Shown in pieces: positions 8,001 through 15,071 of a stretch of 64,000 bases of DNA. The translations under genes and the position numbers were made by a program. Source of the stretch: Nocardiopsis suaedae (GTDB taxonomy: Bacteria > Actinomycetota > Actinomycetes > Streptosporangiales > Streptosporangiaceae); the NCBI RefSeq assembly GCF_027706745.1, contig NZ_JAQFWP010000028.1, forward strand, positions 1 through 64,000. The letters are read 5' to 3'. Each line of letters opens with the position of its first letter. Positions within the stretch are counted from its first letter, which is position 1. A model generated the notes under the pieces. It did no database searches and was not told the origin of the DNA. It saw nothing but the letters and a program-made list of their open reading frames with translations.

Positions 8001-8102
8001 GTAGGCGGCATCGCTGCAGGGAGGGGTGGCGCCTCGGCGCCGTCGGAGGCCGCTGACCAGGGGCGTTCCCCCGGGCCCCGGCCGTCCGGGAGCGAAGGCC
8101 GC

Positions 8103-8555
8103 TCAGGCCTCCGGGTCGACGGTCTCGGGTTCCAGGCCGAGCAGGTTGGCGACCTCCTCGACCACGGTCTCGTGGACCATCAGGGCCATCTCGTCCTGCT
8201 CCCGCGTGCGGATCTCCACGGGGCGGCGGTAGATGGTGATGCGGGCGCGGCCGTCGCGCCCGGTCTCCAGGCGGGAGTAGGGGATGCCGTCCTCGGCCGT
8301 GACCCCGCGGGGGACCTGGGGGACGTCCTCGACCAGGAACTCCACGTTCGCGAGCTCACGGGACCACACGCGCTCCAGGCGCTCCACCGCGTCGAGCACG
8401 AGGTCGTCGAAGACCTGAGCCCGGCTGCGGGAGATGGGGACCTCCGGCGGAGCCAGCGGGCCGCGGATTCCACGGCCCCGGCGGTCCCGGCGTCGGAAGC
8501 GGTCGGCCTGAGCCCTCTGTAGGCGCACTCGTCGCACGATTCGAGAGTATGCCAT
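8103..8555 (-). CDS. Metallopeptidase-family (zincin-1 like) protein with degenerate active site
   Basis: 150 residues from the ATG at 8555. It resembles the actinobacterial 'metallopeptidase family protein' group (Zincin_1-like): a basic Arg-rich start, an FDDLVLDAVERLE helix, a beta region ending ITIYRRPVEIRT, then the helix MVHETVVEEVANLLGL. In true zincins this helix is H-E-x-x-H. Here His-Glu is kept but the fifth position is Val, so zinc catalysis is doubtful. It is divergent from the DUF3499 gene, a pairing that is common beside manB in actinomycetes. A longer start at 8603 is possible but would add an unstructured stretch without a better ribosome site. Cellular role is unknown. Confidence 0.75.
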   Translation of the reverse strand: MAYSRIVRRVRLQRAQADRFRRRDRRGRGIRGPLAPPEVPISRSRAQVFDDLVLDAVERLERVWSRELANVEFLVEDVPQVPRGVTAEDGIPYSRLETGRDGRARITIYRRPVEIRTREQDEMALMVHETVVEEVANLLGLEPETVDPEA

Positions 8556-8654
8556 CAGGGGCCGGACCGCAGCCCCGGTCCCCCGGGCCGGGGCCGGACA
8601 CACCAGGGTCCCCGTACTGGCGCCGGAGAGAGGAAGGGATTAGGGTCGGCTCCC

Positions 8655-9050
8655 GTGAGCGTTGTCCGATGCTGCTCGCGAACCGCGTGCAGACAGCCAG
8701 CAGTCTTCACGCTCACCTATGTCTACGCCGACTCCACCGCCGTGCTCGGCCCGCTCGCCGCCTACGTCGAGCCGCACTGCTACGACCTGTGCGCCATGCA
8801 CGCCGAACGCCTCACCGCCCCGCGCGGGTGGGAGGTCGTGCGGCTCCCCGCGGACAGCTCCGGCGGCCCGGGCAGCGACGACCTCGAAGCCCTGGCCAAC
8901 GCCGTGCGTGAAGCGGCCCGCCCGCCCGGGGGCCGCGCCGAGCCCCCCGCCCCGTCGGGACCCGAGGGGCAGCGCAAGGGCCACCTGCGCGTGGTCAAGT
9001 CCGACACCCCGGACCGCACCCCGCCCGCTCGCCCCTCCGGGGACGGCTGA
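8655..9050 (+). CDS. DUF3499-family protein
   Basis: 131 residues, GTG start. The N-terminal 75 residues carry the family signature: VRCCSRTACRQPAVFTLTY, then YADSTAVLGPL, EPHCYDLC and HAERLTAPRGWEV. The paired CxxxxC and C-x3-C cysteines look like a small metal-binding knuckle. The C-terminal half is Pro/Gly/Ser-rich and probably disordered. Its place directly before phosphomannomutase is conserved in actinobacteria, but no function has been shown to my knowledge. The ribosome site is weak: a purine-rich AGAGGAAGGGATTAGGG lies somewhat far upstream. Confidence 0.8.
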   Translation: MSVVRCCSRTACRQPAVFTLTYVYADSTAVLGPLAAYVEPHCYDLCAMHAERLTAPRGWEVVRLPADSSGGPGSDDLEALANAVREAARPPGGRAEPPAPSGPEGQRKGHLRVVKSDTPDRTPPARPSGDG

Positions 9051-9193
9051 CCGGCCGGTCCGTCGGCCGCACCCGCGTCGACGGCGCGGGGCGCCCCGCG
9101 GCCCTTCCGGTACGTTGGAACCCCCGCCCCCGGCGGGCCCGGCGACCGCCCTGCGGTGACCGTGCGGCAACGACGACTCGGAGCGGAGCAGCA

Positions 9194-10555
9194 GTGGGTG
9201 ACCTCGGCCAGATCTTCAAGGCGTACGACGTCCGCGGAATCGTGCCCGACACTTTGGACGAGGGGGTCGCACGCGCCGTCGGCGCGGCGTTCGCACGGGT
9301 GAGCGGGGCCCCGTCGATCGTGGTCGCCTACGACATGCGCCCCTCCTCCCCGGGGCTGGCCGCGGCCTTCGCCGAGGGCGCCACCGGCCAGGGCGCCGAC
9401 GTCGTCATGGCGGGCCTGGGCTCTACCGACATGCTCTACTTCGCCTCCGGCCGCCTGGACATGCCCGGGGCGATGTTCACCGCCAGCCACAACCCCGCCC
9501 AGTACAACGGCATCAAGCTGTGCCGGGCCGGCGCCGCCCCCATCAGCTCCGAGACCGGGCTGGCCGACATCCGCCGCCTGGCCGAGGAGGGCCTGGAGCC
9601 GTCCGGCGCCCCCGGCAAGGTCACCGAGCGCGACCTGCTCGCCGAGTACGCCGAATACCTGCGCTCCCTGGTCGACCTGAGCGGCGTGCGCCCGCTGAAG
9701 ATCGCCGTGGACGCCGGGAACGGGATGGGCGGGCACACCGTCCCCGCGGTCCTGGGCGACCGGCTGCTCTCCCCGCTGCCGCTGGAGATCGTGCCGCTCT
9801 ACTTCGAGCTCGACGGCACCTTCCCCAACCACCCCGCCAACCCGCTCGACCCGGACAACCTGGTCGACCTGCAGGATGCGGTGCGCCGCACCGGCGCTGA
9901 CGCGGGCCTGGCCTTCGACGGCGACGCCGACCGCTGCTTCGTCGTCGACGAGCGCGGCGAGCCCGTGCCGCCGTCGGCGATCACCGCCATGGTGGCCGTG
10001 CGCGAGCTCGCCAAGGAGCCCGGGGCGCCGATCATCCACAACCTGATCACCTCGGCGGCCGTGCCCGACATCGTCCGCGAGCACGGCGGCGAGCCGGTCC
10101 GCACCCGCGTCGGCCACTCCTTCATCAAGGAGACCATGGCGCAGACCGGCGCGGTGTTCGGCGGCGAGCACTCCGCCCACTACTACTTCCGCGACTTCTG
10201 GCGGGCCGACACCGGGATGCTGGCGGCGATGCACGTGCTGGCGGCGCTCGGCGGCGGCGAGCGGGCGCTGTCGGACCTGACCGCGCAATACACTCGCTAC
10301 GCGGCCTCCGGGGAGATCAACTCCCAGGTCGAGGACCAGGAGGGGCGCACCGCCGCGGTGGAGCGGGCCTTCGCCGGGCGGGACGGGGCGAAGGTGGACC
10401 GGCTGGACGGGCTCACCGTCGCCTTCCCCGGCGGAAGCTGGTTCAACCTGCGCGCCTCCAACACCGAGCCGCTGCTCCGGCTCAATGTGGAGGCCCCGGA
10501 CACCGCGGGCATGGAGCGGCTCCGCGACGAGGTGCTGGGCATCGTGCGCGCCTGA
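9194..10555 (+). CDS. manB: Phosphomannomutase/phosphoglucomutase
   Basis: 453-residue alpha-D-phosphohexomutase that interconverts mannose-6-P and mannose-1-P (and often the glucose phosphates), supplying GDP-mannose for envelope glycans. All four active-site loops are visible: phosphoserine loop TASHNP with Ser98, metal loop DGDADR at 242-247, sugar-specificity loop GGEHSAHY around 319, and the C-terminal phosphate loop RASNTEPLLRL around 420. Length is normal for the family. The start is a GTG in GGAGCAGCAGTG context. It heads a co-directional run with the Trm112-like and SIS genes, consistent with mannose-phosphate metabolism. Choice of manB over a generic PMM/PGM name rests on context. 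Confidence 0.9.
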   Translation: MGDLGQIFKAYDVRGIVPDTLDEGVARAVGAAFARVSGAPSIVVAYDMRPSSPGLAAAFAEGATGQGADVVMAGLGSTDMLYFASGRLDMPGAMFTASHNPAQYNGIKLCRAGAAPISSETGLADIRRLAEEGLEPSGAPGKVTERDLLAEYAEYLRSLVDLSGVRPLKIAVDAGNGMGGHTVPAVLGDRLLSPLPLEIVPLYFELDGTFPNHPANPLDPDNLVDLQDAVRRTGADAGLAFDGDADRCFVVDERGEPVPPSAITAMVAVRELAKEPGAPIIHNLITSAAVPDIVREHGGEPVRTRVGHSFIKETMAQTGAVFGGEHSAHYYFRDFWRADTGMLAAMHVLAALGGGERALSDLTAQYTRYAASGEINSQVEDQEGRTAAVERAFAGRDGAKVDRLDGLTVAFPGGSWFNLRASNTEPLLRLNVEAPDTAGMERLRDEVLGIVRA

Positions 10556-10620
10556 GGCGCCCACGGGGTGTGCGCCCCCGCGACGACGAACGACCGACCG
10601 AGAGAAGCGCGAGAGAAGCG

Positions 10621-10797
10621 ATGAGCGCGAAGATCGACGAGTGGCTGCTGGAGATCCTGGCCTGCCCCAAGAGCAAGAAGCCGCTGCGGCTGGACGCCGA
10701 GGCCGGTGAGCTGGTCTGCGACGAGAGCGGGCTGGCCTACCCCATCCGCGACGGCATCCCGGTGCTGCTCGTCGACGAGGCCCGCGAGGTCGGCTGA
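10621..10797 (+). CDS. Trm112-like (UPF0434) small zinc-ribbon-fold protein
   Basis: 58 residues: KIDEWLLEILACPKSKKPLRL, ELVCDESGLAYPIRDGIPVLLVDEA. This is the standard Trm112/YcaR fold. Family members bind and stabilise methyltransferases, or otherwise have unknown roles. Only two of the usual four zinc-ligand cysteines remain (ACP and VCD), typical of bacterial members. The ATG at 10621 lies after GAGAGAAGCG; the longer upstream frame lacks family similarity. It lies 65 bases after manB and 4 bases before the SIS gene, so it is part of that operon. Confidence 0.88.
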   Translation: MSAKIDEWLLEILACPKSKKPLRLDAEAGELVCDESGLAYPIRDGIPVLLVDEAREVG

Positions 10798-10801
10798 CGC
10801 C

Positions 10802-11893
10802 GTGGCGGCCCGGGAGTTCGACGAGACCCTGCTGGAGCGCCCCGGTGCCGGGGGCGCGGCGGCGCGCGCCGCCGCCTCGGCCGGGGCGCACGTGCGCGCC
10901 GGGCGCGCCGCCGCCCTGGACGCCGACACGGGGGTGCTGGAGGCGCTGGGCCGTCCGCGGGCCCTGGTGCTGGCGGGCTCGGGCGCCGAGGCGGTGGCCG
11001 CCGACGTCGCCGCCGCCGCGCTCGGCCCCGGCTGCCCGGTGCCGGTGCAGGTGGTGCGCGGCCGCGGGCTGCCCGGCTGGGTGGGCGCCGCCGACCTCGT
11101 GGTGGCCGTTTCCGGCCGCGCCGGGCCGGCCGCCGACCCGGTGGCGGCGTGCGCGGCCGAGGCGGTGCGCCGGGGCTGCGCCCTCGCCGCGGCCGGGCCG
11201 TCGGACGGCCCCTTGGCGGCGCTGGCCGAGCAGTCCCGCGGGGTGTACGCGCCGCTGCGCGGCCCCGCCACCCTGTGGGGTCCGGTGGGCGCGGCGCTCG
11301 CGCTGGCCTCCGCGGCCGGGGTGCCCGCCCCGTCGGCGGAGGACGTGGAGGCGGCCGCGGCGCGCATGGACGAGGTCGCCGCCGCGTGCGCGCCCTCCGT
11401 GGAGAGCTGGGAGAACGAGGCCAAGACGCTGGCCGCCGACCTGGCCGGGACACTGCCCCTGGCCTGCGGTTCCACCCCCGAGGCGGCCGCCGCCGCGCGG
11501 TGCTTCGCCGCCCGCGCCGCCGCCGTGGCCGCCTACCCCGTGCTGGCGGTGTCCCTGCCCGAGGGGCTGGGCACGGCCGCCACGGCGCTGTCGGGGCCGC
11601 TGGGTGCGGAAGGGCCGCGCTCCATCTTCGACGACCCCGTGGAGGACGCCGGCGTCCGGCTGCACCCGGTGGTGCTGGAGGACCCGGACGGCGGGCCGGA
11701 CGCCGAGGCGGACCTGGCGGCGCTGCAGGACGCGGCGCACGCGGCGGGGGCGCGCGTGAGCAGGGTCTCCACCGGACCGGGGGAGCGGATGGAACGTCTG
11801 GCCGGTTTGATCGCTCTAACCGATTACGCCACTGTGTACTTGGCTGCGGCGTATCAGGTGGAAACTGCGGCCGACGAACCGAGCCAGGGCTGA
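10802..11893 (+). CDS. SIS-domain protein, phosphoglucose/phosphomannose isomerase-like
   Basis: 363 residues from the GTG at 10802, four bases after the Trm112-like stop. The architecture fits bifunctional PGI/PMI-type SIS proteins: residues 30-150 hold the first sugar-isomerase fold (LVLAGSGAEAVAADV, LVVAVSGRAGPAADPV) and the rest the second lobe, ending in a helix TDYATVYLAAAYQVE that is typical of the PGI/PMI C-terminal domain. The S-G-S phosphate-loop serines are partly replaced (AGSG, AVSG), so activity is uncertain. With manB next door it is best read as the mannose-6-phosphate isomerase or a relative. The track continues upstream of the Trm112-like stop in the same frame, but that part is a shadow. 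Confidence 0.78.
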   Translation: MAAREFDETLLERPGAGGAAARAAASAGAHVRAGRAAALDADTGVLEALGRPRALVLAGSGAEAVAADVAAAALGPGCPVPVQVVRGRGLPGWVGAADLVVAVSGRAGPAADPVAACAAEAVRRGCALAAAGPSDGPLAALAEQSRGVYAPLRGPATLWGPVGAALALASAAGVPAPSAEDVEAAAARMDEVAAACAPSVESWENEAKTLAADLAGTLPLACGSTPEAAAAARCFAARAAAVAAYPVLAVSLPEGLGTAATALSGPLGAEGPRSIFDDPVEDAGVRLHPVVLEDPDGGPDAEADLAALQDAAHAAGARVSRVSTGPGERMERLAGLIALTDYATVYLAAAYQVETAADEPSQG

Positions 11894-11925
11894 CGCCGAT
11901 ACCGAACCCCCACTGGAGGAGCTCC

Positions 11926-13281
11926 ATGCCCGGTCCCGAATCGCTGTCGTCGAACGACCCCGCATCGATCGGCGACTACAGCGTCGAGGGGCGCCTCGGC
12001 AAGGGCGGCCAGGGCGTGGTCTACCTGGGCCGCGACCGGGACGGTGAAGAGGTCGCCATCAAGGTCCTGAACGACCAGTGGGCCGAGAACGACGAGCTGC
12101 GCGCGCGCTTCGAGAAGGAGGTGCGGGCGGCCCAGAAGGTGGCGTCGTTCTGCACCGCGGCCATCCACGCGGCCAACCTGGACGACGACCCGCCGTTCGT
12201 GGTGAGCGAGTACGTCGACGGCCCCTCCCTGCAGGAGGCCGTGGCCAAGAGCGGGCCGCGGCGCGGGGCCGGGCTGCAGCGGCTGGCGGTGAACACCGCG
12301 ACGGCGCTCGTCGCCATCCACAAGGCCGGGATCGTGCACCGGGACTTCAAGCCGGGCAACGTGCTGCTGGGGCCGGACGGGCCGCGGGTGATCGACTTCG
12401 GCATCGCGCGGGTGGACGACGGCCAGGCCACGCTCACCAACTCCATCGTCGGCACCCCCTCCTACATGGCGCCCGAGCAGATCGAGGGGCGCGGCATCAC
12501 CGACAAGGTGGACGTGTTCGCGTGGGGGTGCGTGATGGCGTTCGCCTCCACCGGCAACGCGCCGTTCGGCGCCGACAGCGTGCCCGCGGTCGTGCACCGG
12601 GTGGTCAGCGCCCCGCCGTCGCTGGACGGGATGCCCGAGGAGCTGCTGCCCGTCGTTCGGTCCTGCCTGGACAAGGACCCGTCCCGCAGGCCGTCGGCCA
12701 AGGAGCTGCTGATGCGGCTGCTGGGGCACGACCCGGCCGAGGGCGCGTCGACGGAGGAGGTCGTCCGGGAGGGGGAGCGCGCCGCCGAGACCGGGGCGTT
12801 CGCCCCGCCGCCGGGGGCGCCGTCCAACAGCGGGCCGCAGACCCCGATGCCGCCGCAGGGGCCGGGCCCGGGGCGGCCGGCCACCGGGCCGCAGCCGCCC
12901 TACCCGCCGCACAGCGGCCCGCAGACGCCGATGCCGCCGCAGGGGCCGCAGACCCCGCCGCCGATGGGGCCGCAGCCGGGCCCGTCGCCGATGGGGCCGC
13001 AGACCCCGCCGCCGGGCATGGGCCACCCGGGCGGGCCGATGGGGCCGCCCCCGCCCAACATGGGGCCGGGCGGGCCGATGGGGCCGCAGACGATAGGGCC
13101 CAACACCACCATGGGCGGCCCGAACAGCACGATGGGCCCCGGCACGTTCCCGGGGGGCATGCCCCAGCAGCCCCAGTCGCAGGAGGACCCGGTGCTGTCC
13201 CAGGGGTGGGTCATCCCGGCCGTGCTGGTCACGATCATCATCCTGGTCCTGATCCTGGTCCTGGTGGCCCTCTCGGGCTGA
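11926..13281 (+). CDS. Membrane-anchored Ser/Thr protein kinase (PknB/Hanks type)
   Basis: 451 residues. Hanks kinase domain at about 18-275: glycine loop GKGGQG (25-30), lysine Lys46 in VAIKVL, catalytic HRDFKPGN with Asp140, DFG at 157-159, and the GTPSYMAPEQ activation-segment end. A Pro/Gln/Gly-rich linker with repeated PQTPMPPQGP and MGPQ units runs over about 290-420, then one membrane helix (429-449). Only two residues follow it, so there is no extracellular sensor such as PASTA. Signals may be sensed through the linker or partner proteins. GGAGGAG sits just before the ATG. The gene is separated from the next convergent gene by only 8 bases. Targets are unknown. Confidence 0.92.
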   Translation: MPGPESLSSNDPASIGDYSVEGRLGKGGQGVVYLGRDRDGEEVAIKVLNDQWAENDELRARFEKEVRAAQKVASFCTAAIHAANLDDDPPFVVSEYVDGPSLQEAVAKSGPRRGAGLQRLAVNTATALVAIHKAGIVHRDFKPGNVLLGPDGPRVIDFGIARVDDGQATLTNSIVGTPSYMAPEQIEGRGITDKVDVFAWGCVMAFASTGNAPFGADSVPAVVHRVVSAPPSLDGMPEELLPVVRSCLDKDPSRRPSAKELLMRLLGHDPAEGASTEEVVREGERAAETGAFAPPPGAPSNSGPQTPMPPQGPGPGRPATGPQPPYPPHSGPQTPMPPQGPQTPPPMGPQPGPSPMGPQTPPPGMGHPGGPMGPPPPNMGPGGPMGPQTIGPNTTMGGPNSTMGPGTFPGGMPQQPQSQEDPVLSQGWVIPAVLVTIIILVLILVLVALSG

Positions 13282-13289
13282 GTCCGGGG

Positions 13290-14480
13290 TCAGGCCAGTG
13301 TGCGGGCCAGGCGGTCGACCGTCCGGGAGACGGCGTCGTCGATCAACTCCTCCACGCACGGCCACCGGTCCCCGGCCGTGTCCCCGGGGACGAGGGTGAC
13401 GCAGTCGGTGCACGCCGGGTCGAGGACTTCCTCGGGCCCCTGCGGGGTGTCCAGCACCGCCGAGGCCGTCACCGCGAGCGCCCCGGTCGGCGGCCCGCCC
13501 ACGTCGTGCACGGCCACCACCAGTTCCACGCGGGCGCCCGCCGCCCGAAGGCCGAGGGCGGCCCACCGGCAGCCGGGGCCGGTGACGAACAGGGCGCGCT
13601 CGGCGGCGGCCTCGCAGCGGTCGCGGCGTGGGCCCTCGGCGATGTCGGCGGCCTCGACCCCGACGGAGGCCTCCGGGTCGAGTTCGCGCAGGACCTGGGA
13701 GAGCGGCCCGGTCCGGTGGCGCAGGTGCACCAGGACCCGGCGGTGCACGGCCGACGCCAGCAGCGCCGACGGCGGCGCGTCGTGGCGGCCCCGCAGGGGG
13801 GTGCTCAGGCGGGCGCGCAGGGCGGCGGTCTGAAGGTCGGCGAAGAGCGCGGCCAGCGCCGCGGTACGGGCACCGGGGGAGGGGTGCGCCAGGGCGGCGG
13901 CGAGCCGCGCGCCGATGCGGCGGTCGGCCGCCAGCGGCGGGTGGTCGGAGCGCATCAGCGACAGCGACGCCAGCGCCCACGGGAGCGGGCGCAGGTGCGG
14001 CGCGGGGCCGGGGCCGGTGCCGGTCTCCTCCAGGCGGCGGCCCAGGGCCTCGGCGGTGCGCTGGAAGAGCAGGGCCGCCCGCACCACCGGGTGGGTCTCG
14101 GCGGCGGCCGCCTGCGCGGCGTCGGCGGCGCCGCCGATGGGGGGCGCCGGGGCGGGCGGGTCGAAGTCGGGGATGCGCCGGGCGAGCTCGGCGAGCCGGT
14201 CGGCGGTCAGCGGGCTCCCGGACGGGGGCTCGGCGGCGACGGCGCACAGCGAGTCGGCGTCCAGGCCACGGCGCGCCGGGGAGCCGGGCTGCCCGGCGAG
14301 GGCGCGCAGTTCGCGCACGTGCCGTTCGACCGCCCGGCGGAGCCCGTCCCCGCCCTCGCGGGGGCCGGTGCGGCACCGCTGCTGGCTGAGCGCGTGCAGC
14401 CGGTCGAGCCGCCCGAGGGACCGCCGGAGCGACGCGGGCAGATCCTCACCCGAGAGGGGCCTGTCGGCAAGGGAGTCCAC
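13290..14480 (-). CDS. Hypothetical protein, alpha-helical, unknown function
   Basis: 396 residues if translated from the GTG at 14480. The frame stays open to 14819, but the upstream part runs antisense through the dispersed repeat and is not protein-like. The sequence is Ala/Leu/Arg-rich and mostly helical, with no membrane segment. A helix beginning HPVVRAALLFQRTAEAL around residue 160 and a C-terminal beta-rich part (VELVVAVHDVGG, GALAVTASAVLDTPQG) carry a C-x2-C pair (DPACTDCVTL). I do not recognise the family. It converges on the kinase gene with an 8-base gap, so the two transcripts meet tail-to-tail. The start codon is uncertain because no good ribosome site is visible. Confidence 0.6.
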   Translation of the reverse strand: MDSLADRPLSGEDLPASLRRSLGRLDRLHALSQQRCRTGPREGGDGLRRAVERHVRELRALAGQPGSPARRGLDADSLCAVAAEPPSGSPLTADRLAELARRIPDFDPPAPAPPIGGAADAAQAAAAETHPVVRAALLFQRTAEALGRRLEETGTGPGPAPHLRPLPWALASLSLMRSDHPPLAADRRIGARLAAALAHPSPGARTAALAALFADLQTAALRARLSTPLRGRHDAPPSALLASAVHRRVLVHLRHRTGPLSQVLRELDPEASVGVEAADIAEGPRRDRCEAAAERALFVTGPGCRWAALGLRAAGARVELVVAVHDVGGPPTGALAVTASAVLDTPQGPEEVLDPACTDCVTLVPGDTAGDRWPCVEELIDDAVSRTVDRLARTLA

Positions 14481-15071
14481 GTTTGCAACCGTAACCGTGA
14501 CGGCCCGGCCGGAAACCGGAATCGCCGGATTAGCACGGAGGAACCGGAACAGGGGGACGGGGCGGCGAGCGACAGCGCCACCGCACGGGGCGGGGGGAGA
14601 GGGCGGTGACGAAGGCCGGCGGCCCTGCCTGCTGTTCTGTCGGCCGCCGGGCGTGTGCGTGGTCACCGTTCTTGGCGGCGACGGCCAGAGCGGGGCGGTT
14701 CCCTTGGCCTGCTTGTCGGGCGGCGGGTCCCTCGCGGTCCGGGTGGGCGGCACCCCGGCGGCCCGCCACCCGGCCGGAGCCCGGGAGCGGGGCACCGGCC
14801 GAGCCGCCGCCCACCCCACTCCACCCCCGTCCCATCTCCGCCGCCGTCTCGGGTTTCCCGGGGTTGAGCACCGTGGTTCAGCTTCCCGATGCCCGCCGGT
14901 AACCGGGCCGGGGCAGCATGTTGCCTCGCCCTCGGGCCGCCAAGGCGGTCACGGTCACCAGTGCCGTCACGGCCACCAGCGCCGCCAAGGCCACACGGCC
15001 CTCACAACCACAGGGCCGCCAGCGCCGAGCGAGCCCCTACGACCGCGCATCGGAAAGCGAGCAGTGCCGCC
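14481..15071. other. Intergenic region holding repeat copy D
   Basis: About 590 bases between divergent genes. It contains the fourth copy of the dispersed repeat (14598-14812), then C-rich sequence with a two-copy 18-bp tandem repeat (14948-14965 and 14966-14983, starting GTCACGG). No separate gene is credible; open frames across it, including the N-terminal extension of the acyltransferase frame from 14889, lack ribosome sites. Promoters for the flanking genes must lie here, but I could not pick them. Confidence 0.5.
14598..14812 (+). repeat. Dispersed non-coding repeat, copy D
   Basis: Forward copy: GGGCGGTGACGAAGGCCGGCG, core GGCGTGTGCGTGGTCACCG at 14651-14669, GGCGGCGACGGCCAGAGCGGGGCGGTTCCC, then GGCGGGTCCCTCGCGGTCCGGG up to about 14745. 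The linker that follows (CACCCCGGCGGCCCG...CCGAGCCGCCGCCC, 14751-14812) is inverted relative to its orientation in the 7.6-8.0 kb copies. It lies about 6.6 kb from the other copies, which shows the family is dispersed rather than one tandem array. Confidence 0.75.

Larger units (their letters stand above)
6372..8102. other. 1.7 kb gene-free island with repeats, hairpins and palindromes
   Basis: No open frame here has a credible start, a ribosome site and a protein-like sequence. The frames that stay open are those expected in very GC-rich DNA. The region holds three copies of a dispersed repeat (about 6437-6640 forward, 7633-7885 and 7898-8000 reverse), a 17-bp inverted repeat (6691-6761), a 22-bp palindrome (6847-6868), two related CAGAAC-NN-GTTCTG palindromes (7067-7080 and 7259-7278), and a hairpin with a 25- to 29-bp stem (7467-7532). 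It sits inside an otherwise tightly packed, conserved gene block, which suggests an insertion or a cluster of RNA or structural elements. What it does cannot be told from sequence alone. Confidence 0.7.

Noticed and set aside
8000-8102. CRISPR-like array in the repeat island
   Set aside because: Repeat copies are long, few, in both orientations and irregularly spaced, with no cas genes in the window.
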